From: Actinokineospora globicatena | Lineage (GTDB): Bacteria; Actinomycetota; Actinomycetes; Mycobacteriales; Pseudonocardiaceae | Direction: 5' to 3' | Assembly: GCF_024171945.1 (NCBI RefSeq) | Contig: NZ_JAMTCR010000003.1 | Location: 424,211-488,210 of the forward strand | DNA: 64,000 bases | The notes under the pieces: model-generated | Told to the model about the DNA's origin: nothing | The model's database searches: none | The model's input: only the letters and a program-made list of their open reading frames with translations | Position numbers and translations under genes: made by a program | Shown: piece by piece, positions 52,498-60,302 of the stretch | Position numbering within the stretch: the stretch's first letter is position 1 | Layout of the letters: each line of letters opens with the position of its first letter

Positions 52498-53508
52498 TCA
52501 CACATAGGCGCGCAGTTGCGGTGTGTCGCGGAACCGGCAGCGCTGCTGGTCGCACAGCCGGGGCAACCAGCCCATCTGCCACATCAGCTCGACCCGGTCG
52601 ATCTCGGCGATGACCTCGGTGATCGGTACCCGCGCGGCGTGCCCGGCCAGGGCCCGCCGGTACATCTGGGTGACCTTGGCGTTCTGCCGGACGTTCGGGC
52701 TCTCCCGACCGGGCAGCCGGAGCGCGGCGACCCCGATCTCGACCAGGGCGGGCACGTCGCACAGGGCGCAGTCGGAGGCCCCGTCGAGGAACGCGCCCAG
52801 GTCGACGCCGTCGGTGTCGCGGTACCCGGCCCGGCAGCCCAACCCGATCCCCGCGGTGTCGGCGAGCCTGCACCGGCCGCAGTCGAGGCCCGCGCCGGTC
52901 TGCACCGGAGTCTCGACCTCCAGTTGAGGTTCAGTGCAGAACAGCGCGATCTCGGCCAGGGCGAGGGTGTGCGGCAGCACGACGCGGCGCACCCCGTACT
53001 GGTCGCGCAGGTGGCGGGCCAGACTGACGGAGCTGACGCCCACCGCGTCACCCGCGACGAGCGCCGGGACCGATCCCGCCAGCCACGCGCACGCGGCGAG
53101 CGACCCGACGACGACCGTGTCGGCTCCCGCCGTGACGCCCAGGTCGACGTGGCGGCGGTACTCGTCGGACATGTCGGGGGGAACGACCGGTGCGTCGGCG
53201 CAGAAGTGCACCAGCACACCCGCGTCGTGGGCAGCGGAGACCAGCGCGGTGAGCGTGGCCCGACTGGCCACCTGGGTAGGTTCACCGTCTCGGTTGGCGG
53301 GTAGCGCGTCCCAGCTCACCGGCGCGCCGGAGGCCAAGGCCAGGTACACCTCGGTGGCGCCCGCGGCGAGCTGGAGCTCCAGCATCTTCATCGACCGCAC
53401 GGGGGTGTTGAGCGCGACCCTGTGCTCTGCTCCGGTCTTGTGCTGGGCTCGGGTTCCTGGTTCCGCCGGGGGCACGCACGGCTGCCCGGCGCGGGGCTCA
53501 GCCCGCAC
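52498..53508 (-). CDS. U32 peptidase-family protein, UbiU-like iron-sulfur subunit
   Basis: 336 residues from GTG 53508, overlapping the desulfurase gene by 11 bp; the domain proper starts near residue 31 (VALNTPVRSMKMLELQLAAG, then ATEVYLALASG), so an internal start (for example GTG 53475) is possible. The cysteine block LDCGRCRLADTAGIGLGCRA and the segment DCALCDVPALVEIGVAALRL, then PGRESP, match the U32 signature of YhbU/UbiU/RlhA proteins, which bind [4Fe-4S] and hydroxylate quinones, tRNA or rRNA rather than cut peptides. It likely pairs with the next gene product. Confidence 0.82.
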   Translation of the reverse strand: MRAEPRAGQPCVPPAEPGTRAQHKTGAEHRVALNTPVRSMKMLELQLAAGATEVYLALASGAPVSWDALPANRDGEPTQVASRATLTALVSAAHDAGVLVHFCADAPVVPPDMSDEYRRHVDLGVTAGADTVVVGSLAACAWLAGSVPALVAGDAVGVSSVSLARHLRDQYGVRRVVLPHTLALAEIALFCTEPQLEVETPVQTGAGLDCGRCRLADTAGIGLGCRAGYRDTDGVDLGAFLDGASDCALCDVPALVEIGVAALRLPGRESPNVRQNAKVTQMYRRALAGHAARVPITEVIAEIDRVELMWQMGWLPRLCDQQRCRFRDTPQLRAYV

Positions 53509-54697
53509 CGACGGCCACCGCGGCCGGGGTGGCGCCCCACGACCGGCGCAGGCCCCGCACCGAGTCGACCGTCACCTCGGCGGCCGCGACGACGGCCTGC
53601 TCGGTGGTGGTCGAGCCGAAGGAGAACCGGGCCGTCGAGCGGGCCAGGTCCGCGGGCACCCCCATCGCGGTGAGCACGTGCGAGGGCGACTCGGACCCCG
53701 CGTGGCAGGCCGACCCGGTGGACACGTGCACGCCCCGCAGGTCGAGCAGGTCGGCGAGGGTGTCCCCGCGGACGCCGGGGAACGCGACGCTCACCGTCTC
53801 GGCCATCACGCGGCTGTCCACGTGCACCCGGATCCCGTCCAGCTCCGCCAATCCCGCGAGCAACCGGGCGCGCAGGTGCTCGCGGTGCGCGCGCACCACC
53901 GGGTCGGCGCTGGCGGTGACCGCGACCTCGGCCGCTGCCGCCATCGCCAGGATGCCGGGGACGTTCTCGGTGCCCGCCCGGTAGCCGGATTCCTGGCCGC
54001 CGCCGTGGATCAGCGCGGTGAGCTCGTGCCCGGCCGGGACGCGCAGGGCGCCGACGCCCTTGACGCCGCCGAACTTGTGCGCCGACACCGAGACGAGGTC
54101 CGCGCGCAGCGGCGCGATCGGGAGCTTGCCCGCCGTCTGCACCGCGTCGACGTGGACCAGGGCCCCCGCGGCGTGGGCGATCTCGGTGATCCGCTCGACC
54201 GGCTGGATGGCGCCGGTTTCGTTGTTGGCGTGCATCACCGACACCAGCAGCGTGTCCGGTCGGATGGCCTCGGCGATCCGCTCGGGGTCGACGTGGCCGC
54301 TCGGGTCTGGCGGCACCACGGTGACCGCGACCCCGTGGGTGGCGGCCGCGCCCGCCGCGCCGAGCACGGCCGCGTGCTCGATCCGGGTGGTCACCAGGTG
54401 CCCGCGCCACTCGGCGGCGGCGAAGGTGCCCAGCAGGGCCAGGTTGATCGCCTCGGAACCGCCGCCGGTGAACACGACCCCGTCGTGGGCGCACCCGAGC
54501 AACCGGGCGACGGCGGCACGCGCCCCGTCCACCGCCTCGCGGGCGGCCTGCCCGGCGCTGTGCCTGCTCGACGGGTTGCCGTGCAGGGCGACCCCGCGCC
54601 CCAGGGCCGCGACGGCCTCCGGTGCGACCGGTGTGGTCGCGGCGTGGTCGAGGTAGATCTCGGCGGGATCAGGCCCCGCAGCTGATCGGGTCATCAT
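53498..54697 (-). CDS. NifS/IscS-type cysteine desulfurase
   Basis: 399 residues from ATG 54697, overlapping the scaffold gene by 29 bp. PLP-binding Lys208 is in SVSAHKFGGVKG; the persulfide Cys331 is in VSTGSACHAGSESPSHVL; IYLDHAATTPV and MHANNETGAIQP are conserved. It provides sulfur for iron-sulfur clusters. Beside an IscU-like gene and two iron-sulfur U32 genes it is most simply a dedicated cluster supplier, although direct sulfur transfer to a product is not excluded. Confidence 0.92.
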   Translation of the reverse strand: MMTRSAAGPDPAEIYLDHAATTPVAPEAVAALGRGVALHGNPSSRHSAGQAAREAVDGARAAVARLLGCAHDGVVFTGGGSEAINLALLGTFAAAEWRGHLVTTRIEHAAVLGAAGAAATHGVAVTVVPPDPSGHVDPERIAEAIRPDTLLVSVMHANNETGAIQPVERITEIAHAAGALVHVDAVQTAGKLPIAPLRADLVSVSAHKFGGVKGVGALRVPAGHELTALIHGGGQESGYRAGTENVPGILAMAAAAEVAVTASADPVVRAHREHLRARLLAGLAELDGIRVHVDSRVMAETVSVAFPGVRGDTLADLLDLRGVHVSTGSACHAGSESPSHVLTAMGVPADLARSTARFSFGSTTTEQAVVAAAEVTVDSVRGLRRSWGATPAAVAVGAG

Positions 54698-55070
54698 CGT
54701 TCACCCCCTGGTGGAAGTTGTCGACGAGCCGGTGCGCGACATCGGCTGCCAGTCCCGCCACGTGCCGCTGGTCGGGCGTGAGGCCACCGGCCAACTCGAC
54801 GACGCGGTCGGCGTCGAGCGCGGCCACCTCGTCGAGTCCCTTGCCCTTGACCACCTCGGTCAGCAGGCTCGCCACGGCCAGCGACGCCGAGCAGCCGAAC
54901 GCCTGGAAGCGGATGTCGGTGACGACGCCGTCGGCCACCGCGGCGGTGAGCAGGATCTGGTCACCGCAGACGGGGTTGCCGACGAACGCGCGCACCGACG
55001 CGTCGGCCACCTGCCCGCTGTTGCGGGGGTTGGTGAAGTGGTCGACCACGGTGGGGCTGAACCGGCCCAT
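54669..55070 (-). CDS. IscU/NifU-N-like iron-sulfur scaffold, third cysteine missing
   Basis: 133 residues from ATG 55070, which shares one base with the LuxE-like gene's stop (TGATG). VVDHFTNPRNSG, NPVCGDQILL (Cys35, Asp37) and FQAFGCSASLAVAS (Cys60) are IscU landmarks. The third cluster cysteine, normally after His in HC, is Val104 (QRHVAGLA); the only other cysteine is Cys131 near the C-terminus. It may use that Cys, or be a modified scaffold or carrier. It works with the desulfurase whose gene overlaps its end. Confidence 0.87.
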   Translation of the reverse strand: MGRFSPTVVDHFTNPRNSGQVADASVRAFVGNPVCGDQILLTAAVADGVVTDIRFQAFGCSASLAVASLLTEVVKGKGLDEVAALDADRVVELAGGLTPDQRHVAGLAADVAHRLVDNFHQGVNDDDPISCGA

Positions 55071-56209
55071 CACCGCACCGCCTCGGGCACCGCGCACTCG
55101 GCGACCAGCTCGTTGGACTCGATGAACTTCTCGATGCTGACCGCGCAGCAGCCCAGCTCGGCGCCCTGCCTGCGGCGGCGGAAGGTGACGGTCTGGCCGG
55201 TGCGGCCGCACGGGCACCCGGACTCGTCGACCTCGCCGATGTCGTCGGACATCAGGAACCCGGGGTAGCCGCTGTTGGTGGCGTCGAGGATGGCGATGCC
55301 GCCGGTCTGCCCGGGCGCCAGCTCGACGGCGGAGTCGGTGACGTCGCGGATGGAGATGTAGCACCACGGCGGGACGTGCTTGCGGTGGTGCTCGCACTCG
55401 ACGGCGAGCATGTTCGACTCGATCATCCCGTACATGTCGCGCACCCGGTCCGGGGCGACCCCGAGCCAGGTGCCGACCTTCGCGTCGAACTCGTCGCGGC
55501 CGATCGACTCGCCGGTGTAGCGCTTCCAGCCGCCCAGGGTGATCACCAGCGACTCCGGGTCGAGCTGGAGCGGCGTCTCCTCCAGCTCCAGGAACCGCAG
55601 CAGCCGGTTGACCAGGAACGGCGGCCCCACCACGTGCCTGGTCGTCTCCCCGGCCCAGCGGTTGAGGTAGGCCACCGCCTCCTCCGGGTCGAACGCGTAG
55701 TCGCGCACCAGGTAGGTGTGGTCGTCGAACAGGCCGTTGAGCAGGTTGAAGACCTTGACCATGCCCATCTCGGGCGCCTCGGCGGTCGACGGGCACAGGA
55801 ACAGGCCCGCGCCGCGCGACACCGCGAACAGGTCCCGGTAGGTGCCCATGATCCCGGTGACCGCGCGGGTCAGCGTGGCGGTGTCGCGGCGGGCGACGCT
55901 GGGGACCCCGCCGGTGCCGGTGGAGCGGATGTCGAGCTCGATGTCGTTGAGCGAGGCGGTGAGCAGGACGTGCGCGTCCGGGCTCTTGAACATGCTCACC
56001 GGGATCAGCGGGATCTTGGCCAGGTCCGCCCGCGAGCGGATGTCGCCCGGGCTCACCCCGACCGCGTCGCACTGGGCCCGGAAGAAGCGGTTGCCCACAT
56101 GGTGGACGGTGAACGAGTCGACCAGCGCGGCGGTCACCGCGCTGTCCCACTCCTGCTGCGGCAGGCGCATCGCCGTCCCCGGCGCGCCAAGCATCGTCGC
56201 CAACTGCAT
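55070..56209 (-). CDS. LuxE/PaaK-like acyl-protein synthetase or acyl-AMP ligase
   Basis: 379 residues from ATG 56209 with GGGGGAG upstream; first gene of the eight-gene operon. PLIPVSMFKSP, the nucleotide loop RSTGTGGVPS (95-104), ITLGGWKRYTGESI, DMYGMIESNMLAVEC and PGFLMSDDIGEVDESGCPCG are diagnostic of the LuxE acyl-protein synthetase family. LuxE forms acyl-AMP and transfers the acyl group to a cysteine near its C-terminus; Cys354, Cys355 and Cys372 are candidates. No LuxC reductase or luciferase is adjacent, so it probably joins or transfers an acid in a biosynthetic route. Confidence 0.87.
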   Translation of the reverse strand: MQLATMLGAPGTAMRLPQQEWDSAVTAALVDSFTVHHVGNRFFRAQCDAVGVSPGDIRSRADLAKIPLIPVSMFKSPDAHVLLTASLNDIELDIRSTGTGGVPSVARRDTATLTRAVTGIMGTYRDLFAVSRGAGLFLCPSTAEAPEMGMVKVFNLLNGLFDDHTYLVRDYAFDPEEAVAYLNRWAGETTRHVVGPPFLVNRLLRFLELEETPLQLDPESLVITLGGWKRYTGESIGRDEFDAKVGTWLGVAPDRVRDMYGMIESNMLAVECEHHRKHVPPWCYISIRDVTDSAVELAPGQTGGIAILDATNSGYPGFLMSDDIGEVDESGCPCGRTGQTVTFRRRRQGAELGCCAVSIEKFIESNELVAECAVPEAVR

Positions 56210-56279
56210 GGATCTCCCCCTCGTGCGGGCACTGGTTGTGAGCACCGGTCGTGGGAACCCCCCGAAACGGCCCACGACA

Positions 56280-56307
56280 ACTACCGCAGTAGTACTATCA
56301 CGGTAGT
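56280..56307. promoter_or_regulatory. 28-bp dyad operator for BlaI-like repressor
   Basis: ACTACCG (56280-56286) and CGGTAGT (56301-56307) flank the central TAGTACTA (56290-56297); the two 14-bp halves match at 11 positions. TACTAT within it could be a -10 for the plus strand. It sits between the LuxE-like operon and the repressor gene and could control both. Confidence 0.7.
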
Positions 56308-56338
56308 CAAGATCGTCGTGGTGTTTTACGATGACCGG

Positions 56339-56686
56339 GTGGTTCGACTGGGCGATCTTGAACGAGCGGTGATGACCTGCCTGTGGGACGCGGGGCGCCC
56401 ACTGACGGTCCGCGAGGTCCACGAGGCGCTGGAGACCGCGAGAACGATCGCGTACACCACCGCGCTCACCACCCTGCAACGACTGGCCCGCAAGGGGCTG
56501 GTCACGCAGGAACGGGCTGAACGGGCGCACCGGTTCCGCGCGGTCGCCACCAGGGACGAACTGTTCGCCGAGCTCCTGTCCGACGCCCTCGGGGTGGCGG
56601 CGGGCGACACGGGAGTGCTGGTCCGCTTCGTCGACCAGCTCGGGGCGGACGACAGGGCGGCGCTGCGGGAGGCGCTGGACGACTGA
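56339..56686 (+). CDS. BlaI/MecI-family transcriptional repressor
   Basis: 115 residues from GTG 56339 (MVRLGDLERAVM); in-frame GTGs at 56318 and 56321 are alternatives and no ribosome site decides. The winged helix shows LERAVMTCLWDAGRPLTVRE, YTTALTTLQRLARKGLVTQE. Members bind TACTA-type dyads and are inactivated by proteolysis triggered by an M56 sensor protease. The dyad at 56280-56307 and the M56 gene 53 bases downstream complete the set. Regulation of the divergent U32 operon is inferred from position. Confidence 0.87.
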   Translation: MVRLGDLERAVMTCLWDAGRPLTVREVHEALETARTIAYTTALTTLQRLARKGLVTQERAERAHRFRAVATRDELFAELLSDALGVAAGDTGVLVRFVDQLGADDRAALREALDD

Positions 56687-56739
56687 GCGCGCACGGCGGA
56701 GCGGGGGCCCGCCTCAACGAAGAGGGGTCCGAGGGGGAT

Positions 56740-57630
56740 ATGGGAGCGCTGCTTCTGGTTGCCGCGACGATGGTCGTGGCGTGCCTGGCGACAACGGTCA
56801 TCACCACGCGGTTGCACTGGGTGCGCCGGGAACCGTGCGGCGCGCTGGCCCTGTGGGTCGGCGCCGTGCTCGCGGTCCCGCTGGCCGCCGTCGGCGCGCT
56901 GGTGATGCTCGCGGCCGACCCGCACTCGTCGACGGCGGAACTGCTGCCGGTCACCGCGGCCGCGGTGCTGGGCGCGGCGCTGGCGCTGTGGGCGAGCGCG
57001 CGGGTCGGGCGCGAGCTCTGGGCGATCAACCGGGTCGCGCGGCGGCGGCGGCGACGGCACGAGATGCTGATCGACCTGTTCGCCACCGAGCACGCCGGGC
57101 AACCAGGGGTGGCGGTCATCCCGGACCAGCGCCTGTTCGCCTACAGCGTCCCGTGCGTCTTCTCCGGGCGGATCGTGATGTCGCAGGGCGCCATCGACGC
57201 CCTCGACGAGCACTCGTTGCGCGCGGTGATCGCCCACGAGCAGGCGCACCTGCGCGAACGGCACCACCTGGTCGCCCAGCTCGGGACCGCCATGGCCCGC
57301 TCGTTCCCGACCACCTGCGCGGCGGTGCTGTCCACCCGCGTCAGCGAGTTCCTCGAGCTGTGCGCGGACTGCTCCGCCCGGCGCAGGGCCGGGGCGCCCG
57401 CCACGCTGATGGCGCTGACCGAGTTCGGCGACATCCCCACACCGGTGACCGGCATGCCCGCGGGCGGTACCGCGCTCGCGGTGCGGTTGGCCGCCCTGCG
57501 CGGCCCATCCCGATGTTGCAACAAGCTCTGCTCGCGCGCGATCCAGCTCGGCGGCGCCGCCCTCCCGGTCATCCCGGCGCTCGCCCTGACCCTCAACTGG
57601 ATGATCGACCTCTGCCCGTGGTGGTGGTGA
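56740..57630 (+). CDS. M56 (BlaR1-like) membrane metalloprotease without sensor domain
   Basis: 296 residues from ATG 56740 after GAGGGGG. Two N-terminal membrane helices (LLLVAATMVVACLATTVITT; LWVGAVLAVPLAAVGALVML) are followed by a cytoplasmic protease with HEXXH as H166-E167-QA-H170 and a downstream FLELCADCSA glutamate, and a last C-terminal hydrophobic segment. There is no extracellular penicillin-binding domain, so the signal is not a beta-lactam read in the classical way. It probably cleaves the BlaI-like repressor encoded just upstream. Confidence 0.85.
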   Translation: MGALLLVAATMVVACLATTVITTRLHWVRREPCGALALWVGAVLAVPLAAVGALVMLAADPHSSTAELLPVTAAAVLGAALALWASARVGRELWAINRVARRRRRRHEMLIDLFATEHAGQPGVAVIPDQRLFAYSVPCVFSGRIVMSQGAIDALDEHSLRAVIAHEQAHLRERHHLVAQLGTAMARSFPTTCAAVLSTRVSEFLELCADCSARRRAGAPATLMALTEFGDIPTPVTGMPAGGTALAVRLAALRGPSRCCNKLCSRAIQLGGAALPVIPALALTLNWMIDLCPWWW

Positions 57631-58139
57631 TGAGATCCACCCACGCCGCCCCGGCCCCCGCCTTCCGCGCGGCCATCGGCTCGCTGCCCACCGGCGTCAG
57701 CATCGTCTCCGCCGGTTCGGGCGCACAGCGCTGGGCCACCACGATCGGCACCCTCACCTCCCTCTCGCTCGAGCCGCCCCTGGTGCTGTTCTGCCTGCGC
57801 CTGGGCTCCCCCATGCTGCGCCACCTCACCGCGCCCTCCATGATCACCGCGCCTGCCATGATCAGCGGGCCCTTCGCCATCAGCGTGCTCGGCGCGGACC
57901 AGCACCACCTCGCCGACCTGTTCGCGGGCCCCCGCACCGAACGGTCCCTCGAGGCGTTGACCGCCGAGGTCGACGGCGTGCCCGTCGTCGCGGGCGCGTC
58001 CGCCTGGATCACCTGCACCCCGCACCGCCGACACGACGAGGGCGACCACGCCATCGTGATCGGCGCCGTGCGGCACACCGAGGTCGGCACCGCGCCGCCA
58101 CTCGTGCGCCACACCGGCCGCTACCGGACGCTGCTCTGA
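57630..58139 (+). CDS. flavin reductase domain protein
   Basis: 169 residues from ATG 57630, sharing one base with the protease stop (TGATG). IGSLPTGVSIVSA, TIGTLTSLSLEPPLVLFCLR and ISVLGADQHHLADLFAG define the flavin_Reduct/HpaC-like family, which supplies reduced FMN or FAD to a monooxygenase. No two-component oxygenase is adjacent on this strand; the Glu-less ACAD-like protein at 50521-51681 is a candidate partner. Confidence 0.87.
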   Translation: MRSTHAAPAPAFRAAIGSLPTGVSIVSAGSGAQRWATTIGTLTSLSLEPPLVLFCLRLGSPMLRHLTAPSMITAPAMISGPFAISVLGADQHHLADLFAGPRTERSLEALTAEVDGVPVVAGASAWITCTPHRRHDEGDHAIVIGAVRHTEVGTAPPLVRHTGRYRTLL

Positions 58140-58153
58140 GTCAGGAGAAGGAC

Positions 58154-58624
58154 ATGCCACGCGAGGTCCACGTCGAGGAGACGGTCGAGATCGCCGCACC
58201 ACCACCGGTCGTGTTCGCCACCATCATCGATGTGGCCGCGTGGGGCCGGTTCAGCCCGGAGTGCACCGGGGCGACGGTGCTGCGCGACGGCTCGCTGGCG
58301 CCGGGCAGCCGGTTCTCCGGGCACAACCGGCGCGGCGTGCGGCGGTGGACGACGCACTGCGTGGTCACCGAACTGGTGCCCGACACCGCGTTCGCCTTCG
58401 ACAGCGGCGCCATCGGCCTGCCCATCGCCTCGTGGAGCTACCGGCTCGAGCCGGTCCGGGACGGGCGCGGCACGGTGGTCACCGAGGTGTGGCACGACAA
58501 CCGGGGCGCCCTCATGCGCGGCATCGCCGTGGTCGTGTCCGGGATCGCCGACCGCGCGACGCACAACCGGGCGGCCATGCGGGTGACGCTCGACCGGCTC
58601 AAGGCGCACCTCGAGACCGGCTGA
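58154..58624 (+). CDS. SRPBCC (START-like) family protein
   Basis: 156 residues from ATG 58154 after AGGAGA. VEETVEIAAPPPVVFATIID, FSPECTGATVL, GHNRRGVRRWTTHCVV and the long C-terminal helix NRAAMRVTLDRLKAHLE are typical of polyketide cyclase/dehydrase-like SRPBCC proteins, which bind hydrophobic ligands. It follows the flavin reductase by 14 bases in the same transcription unit. A ligand-binding, cyclase or immunity role for the product of the divergent operon is possible. Confidence 0.84.
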   Translation: MPREVHVEETVEIAAPPPVVFATIIDVAAWGRFSPECTGATVLRDGSLAPGSRFSGHNRRGVRRWTTHCVVTELVPDTAFAFDSGAIGLPIASWSYRLEPVRDGRGTVVTEVWHDNRGALMRGIAVVVSGIADRATHNRAAMRVTLDRLKAHLETG

Positions 58625-58633
58625 CCCGACCGG

Positions 58634-58675
58634 GTCATATGCATGTTTCGACATATCGATTAGCGTGGATATGAC
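58634..58675. promoter_or_regulatory. dyad-rich promoter upstream of the MFS exporter
   Basis: GTCATAT (58634-58640) and ATATGAC (58669-58675) are perfect 7-bp arms; TATG...CATA forms a nested pair. A Streptomyces-like -10 TAGCGT lies at 58661-58666. A local AT-rich operator/promoter is likely. Confidence 0.5.
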
Positions 58676-58716
58676 TGTGCGGCGTCCGGCGCGCACCAAG
58701 GGGAAGGGGTTCGACC

Positions 58717-60234
58717 ATGGCCAGATCGGCCAGCGGCGCGCGGTGGTGGGCGTTGGGGGCGCTGACCCTCGCGGTGCTCACCATCGGGTTCGACATCACG
58801 ATCATGAACGTCGCGCTGCCGACGCTGAGCACCGCGCTGGCCACCGGCACCGACGGGCTGCAGTGGATCGTCAACGCCTACATCCTGATGTTCGCCAGCC
58901 TGATGCTGCCCATCGGCGCGGTGGCCGACCGCTACGGGCGCAAGGCGGTGCTGCTGGCGGGCCTGGTGGTCTTCGCCTGCGCCTCGCTGCTCGCCGCCTG
59001 GGCCGACGACGTCACCTGGGTGGTGATCGCCAGGGCCGCGCTCGGCGTGGGCGCCGCGATGATCATGCCGACCACGCTCGCCGCCATCGCCGTGCTGTTC
59101 GACCCGGCCGAGCGCGGCAAGGCGCTGTCCATCGTGGTGATGGGCATGGGCGCGGGCATCCCGCTCGGCCCGATCATCGGCGGTTACCTGCTCAACCACT
59201 TCTGGTGGGGCTCGATCTTCCTGGTCAACGTCCCGATCATCGTCGCCGCGCTCGCCGCGGTCGCGGTCCTGCTGCCCGAGTCGCGCGACCCCGAACCGCG
59301 CCGCGCCGACCTGGTCGGCGGCCTGCTGTCCATCGTCGGCCTGCTGGCGTTCGTCTGGGGCGCGATCGAGGCACCGGACCGGGGGTGGACCGACCCGCTC
59401 GTGCTGACCGCGCTGCTGGGCGCCGTGGTCGTGCTGGTCGGGTTCCTGTGGTGGGAGAACCGGGTCGAGCACCCGATGATCGACCTGGCGCTGTTCCGCG
59501 ACCGGCAGTTCAGCTGGGGCAACGCCAACGCCACGCTGGTCAGCTTCGCGCTGTTCGGTCTGCTGTTCGTGGTCCCGCTGTACCTGCAGTTCGTCCTCGG
59601 GCACGACGCGTTCAACACCGGCCTGCGCCTGCTGCCGCTCATCGGCGGCTTCGTGGTGGGGGTCGGCGTCGGCACCCGGGTGGCGAACAAGATCGGCCAC
59701 CGGATCCCCATCACCGTCGGCCTCGCGCTGACCGCCGTCGGCCTCGGCCTCGGCGCCACCACGGACATCGGCAGCGGCTTCGGCCACGCGGCCACCTGGT
59801 TCGTCATCGCGGGCCTGGGGATCGGCTCGGCGCTCACCCCGTCTATGGACGCCGTCCTGGCGGTACTCCCGCCGGAACGCGCGGGCTCGGGAACGGCCAT
59901 CACCATGACCCTGCGCCAGGCGGGCGGCGCCCTGGGGGTGGCCCTCCTCGGCAGCCTCCTGTCCGGCATCTACATCGACAAGGTCAACACCACCGGCCTC
60001 CCCCCGGCCGCCGCCACCGCTGCCCACGACTCCCTCGGTGGCGCCTTGGCCGTCGCCCAACGCCTCGGTCTCCCGAACCTGGCCGAGAGCGCCAACACCG
60101 CCTACATCGACGGCATGAACATCGTCCTCATCACCTGCGCCGCCATCTCGCTCCTCGGCGCGGTGCTCACGTTCCTGTTCATGCCCCGCAGCACGGCCCA
60201 AGCCGCGACCGCGCACTCCCCCGTCCACCTGTAG
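58717..60234 (+). CDS. MFS exporter, DHA2 (14-TM) family
   Basis: 505 residues from ATG 58717 with GGAAGGGG upstream. Motif A is GAVADRYGRKAVLLAG; the drug:H+ antiporter motif C appears as GMGAGIPLGPIIGGYL; FDITIMNVALPTL opens TM1. Fourteen hydrophobic segments can be counted. It likely exports the product of the adjacent oxidative/ACP locus or an antibiotic. It has its own promoter region at 58634-58675 and a strong terminator downstream. Confidence 0.9.
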   Translation: MARSASGARWWALGALTLAVLTIGFDITIMNVALPTLSTALATGTDGLQWIVNAYILMFASLMLPIGAVADRYGRKAVLLAGLVVFACASLLAAWADDVTWVVIARAALGVGAAMIMPTTLAAIAVLFDPAERGKALSIVVMGMGAGIPLGPIIGGYLLNHFWWGSIFLVNVPIIVAALAAVAVLLPESRDPEPRRADLVGGLLSIVGLLAFVWGAIEAPDRGWTDPLVLTALLGAVVVLVGFLWWENRVEHPMIDLALFRDRQFSWGNANATLVSFALFGLLFVVPLYLQFVLGHDAFNTGLRLLPLIGGFVVGVGVGTRVANKIGHRIPITVGLALTAVGLGLGATTDIGSGFGHAATWFVIAGLGIGSALTPSMDAVLAVLPPERAGSGTAITMTLRQAGGALGVALLGSLLSGIYIDKVNTTGLPPAAATAAHDSLGGALAVAQRLGLPNLAESANTAYIDGMNIVLITCAAISLLGAVLTFLFMPRSTAQAATAHSPVHL

Positions 60235-60242
60235 ACCGCGAG

Positions 60243-60269
60243 GCCGCAGGTCCACTCAGGACCTGCGGC
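60243..60269. terminator. bidirectional terminator between convergent transporters
   Basis: An 11-bp perfect stem (60243-60253 with 60259-60269) and 5-nt loop lie between genes ending at 60234 and 60303. Confidence 0.82.
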
Positions 60270-60302
60270 TCCCACAGGGCCGTCGTGCTGCGGTCGGTAG
60301 GG

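Noticed and set aside
54669-56209. Luminescence (lux) operon because of the LuxE-like gene
   Set aside because: No LuxA/LuxB luciferase or LuxC reductase is adjacent; the luciferase-like protein at 1758 is 50 kb away and a generic family member.
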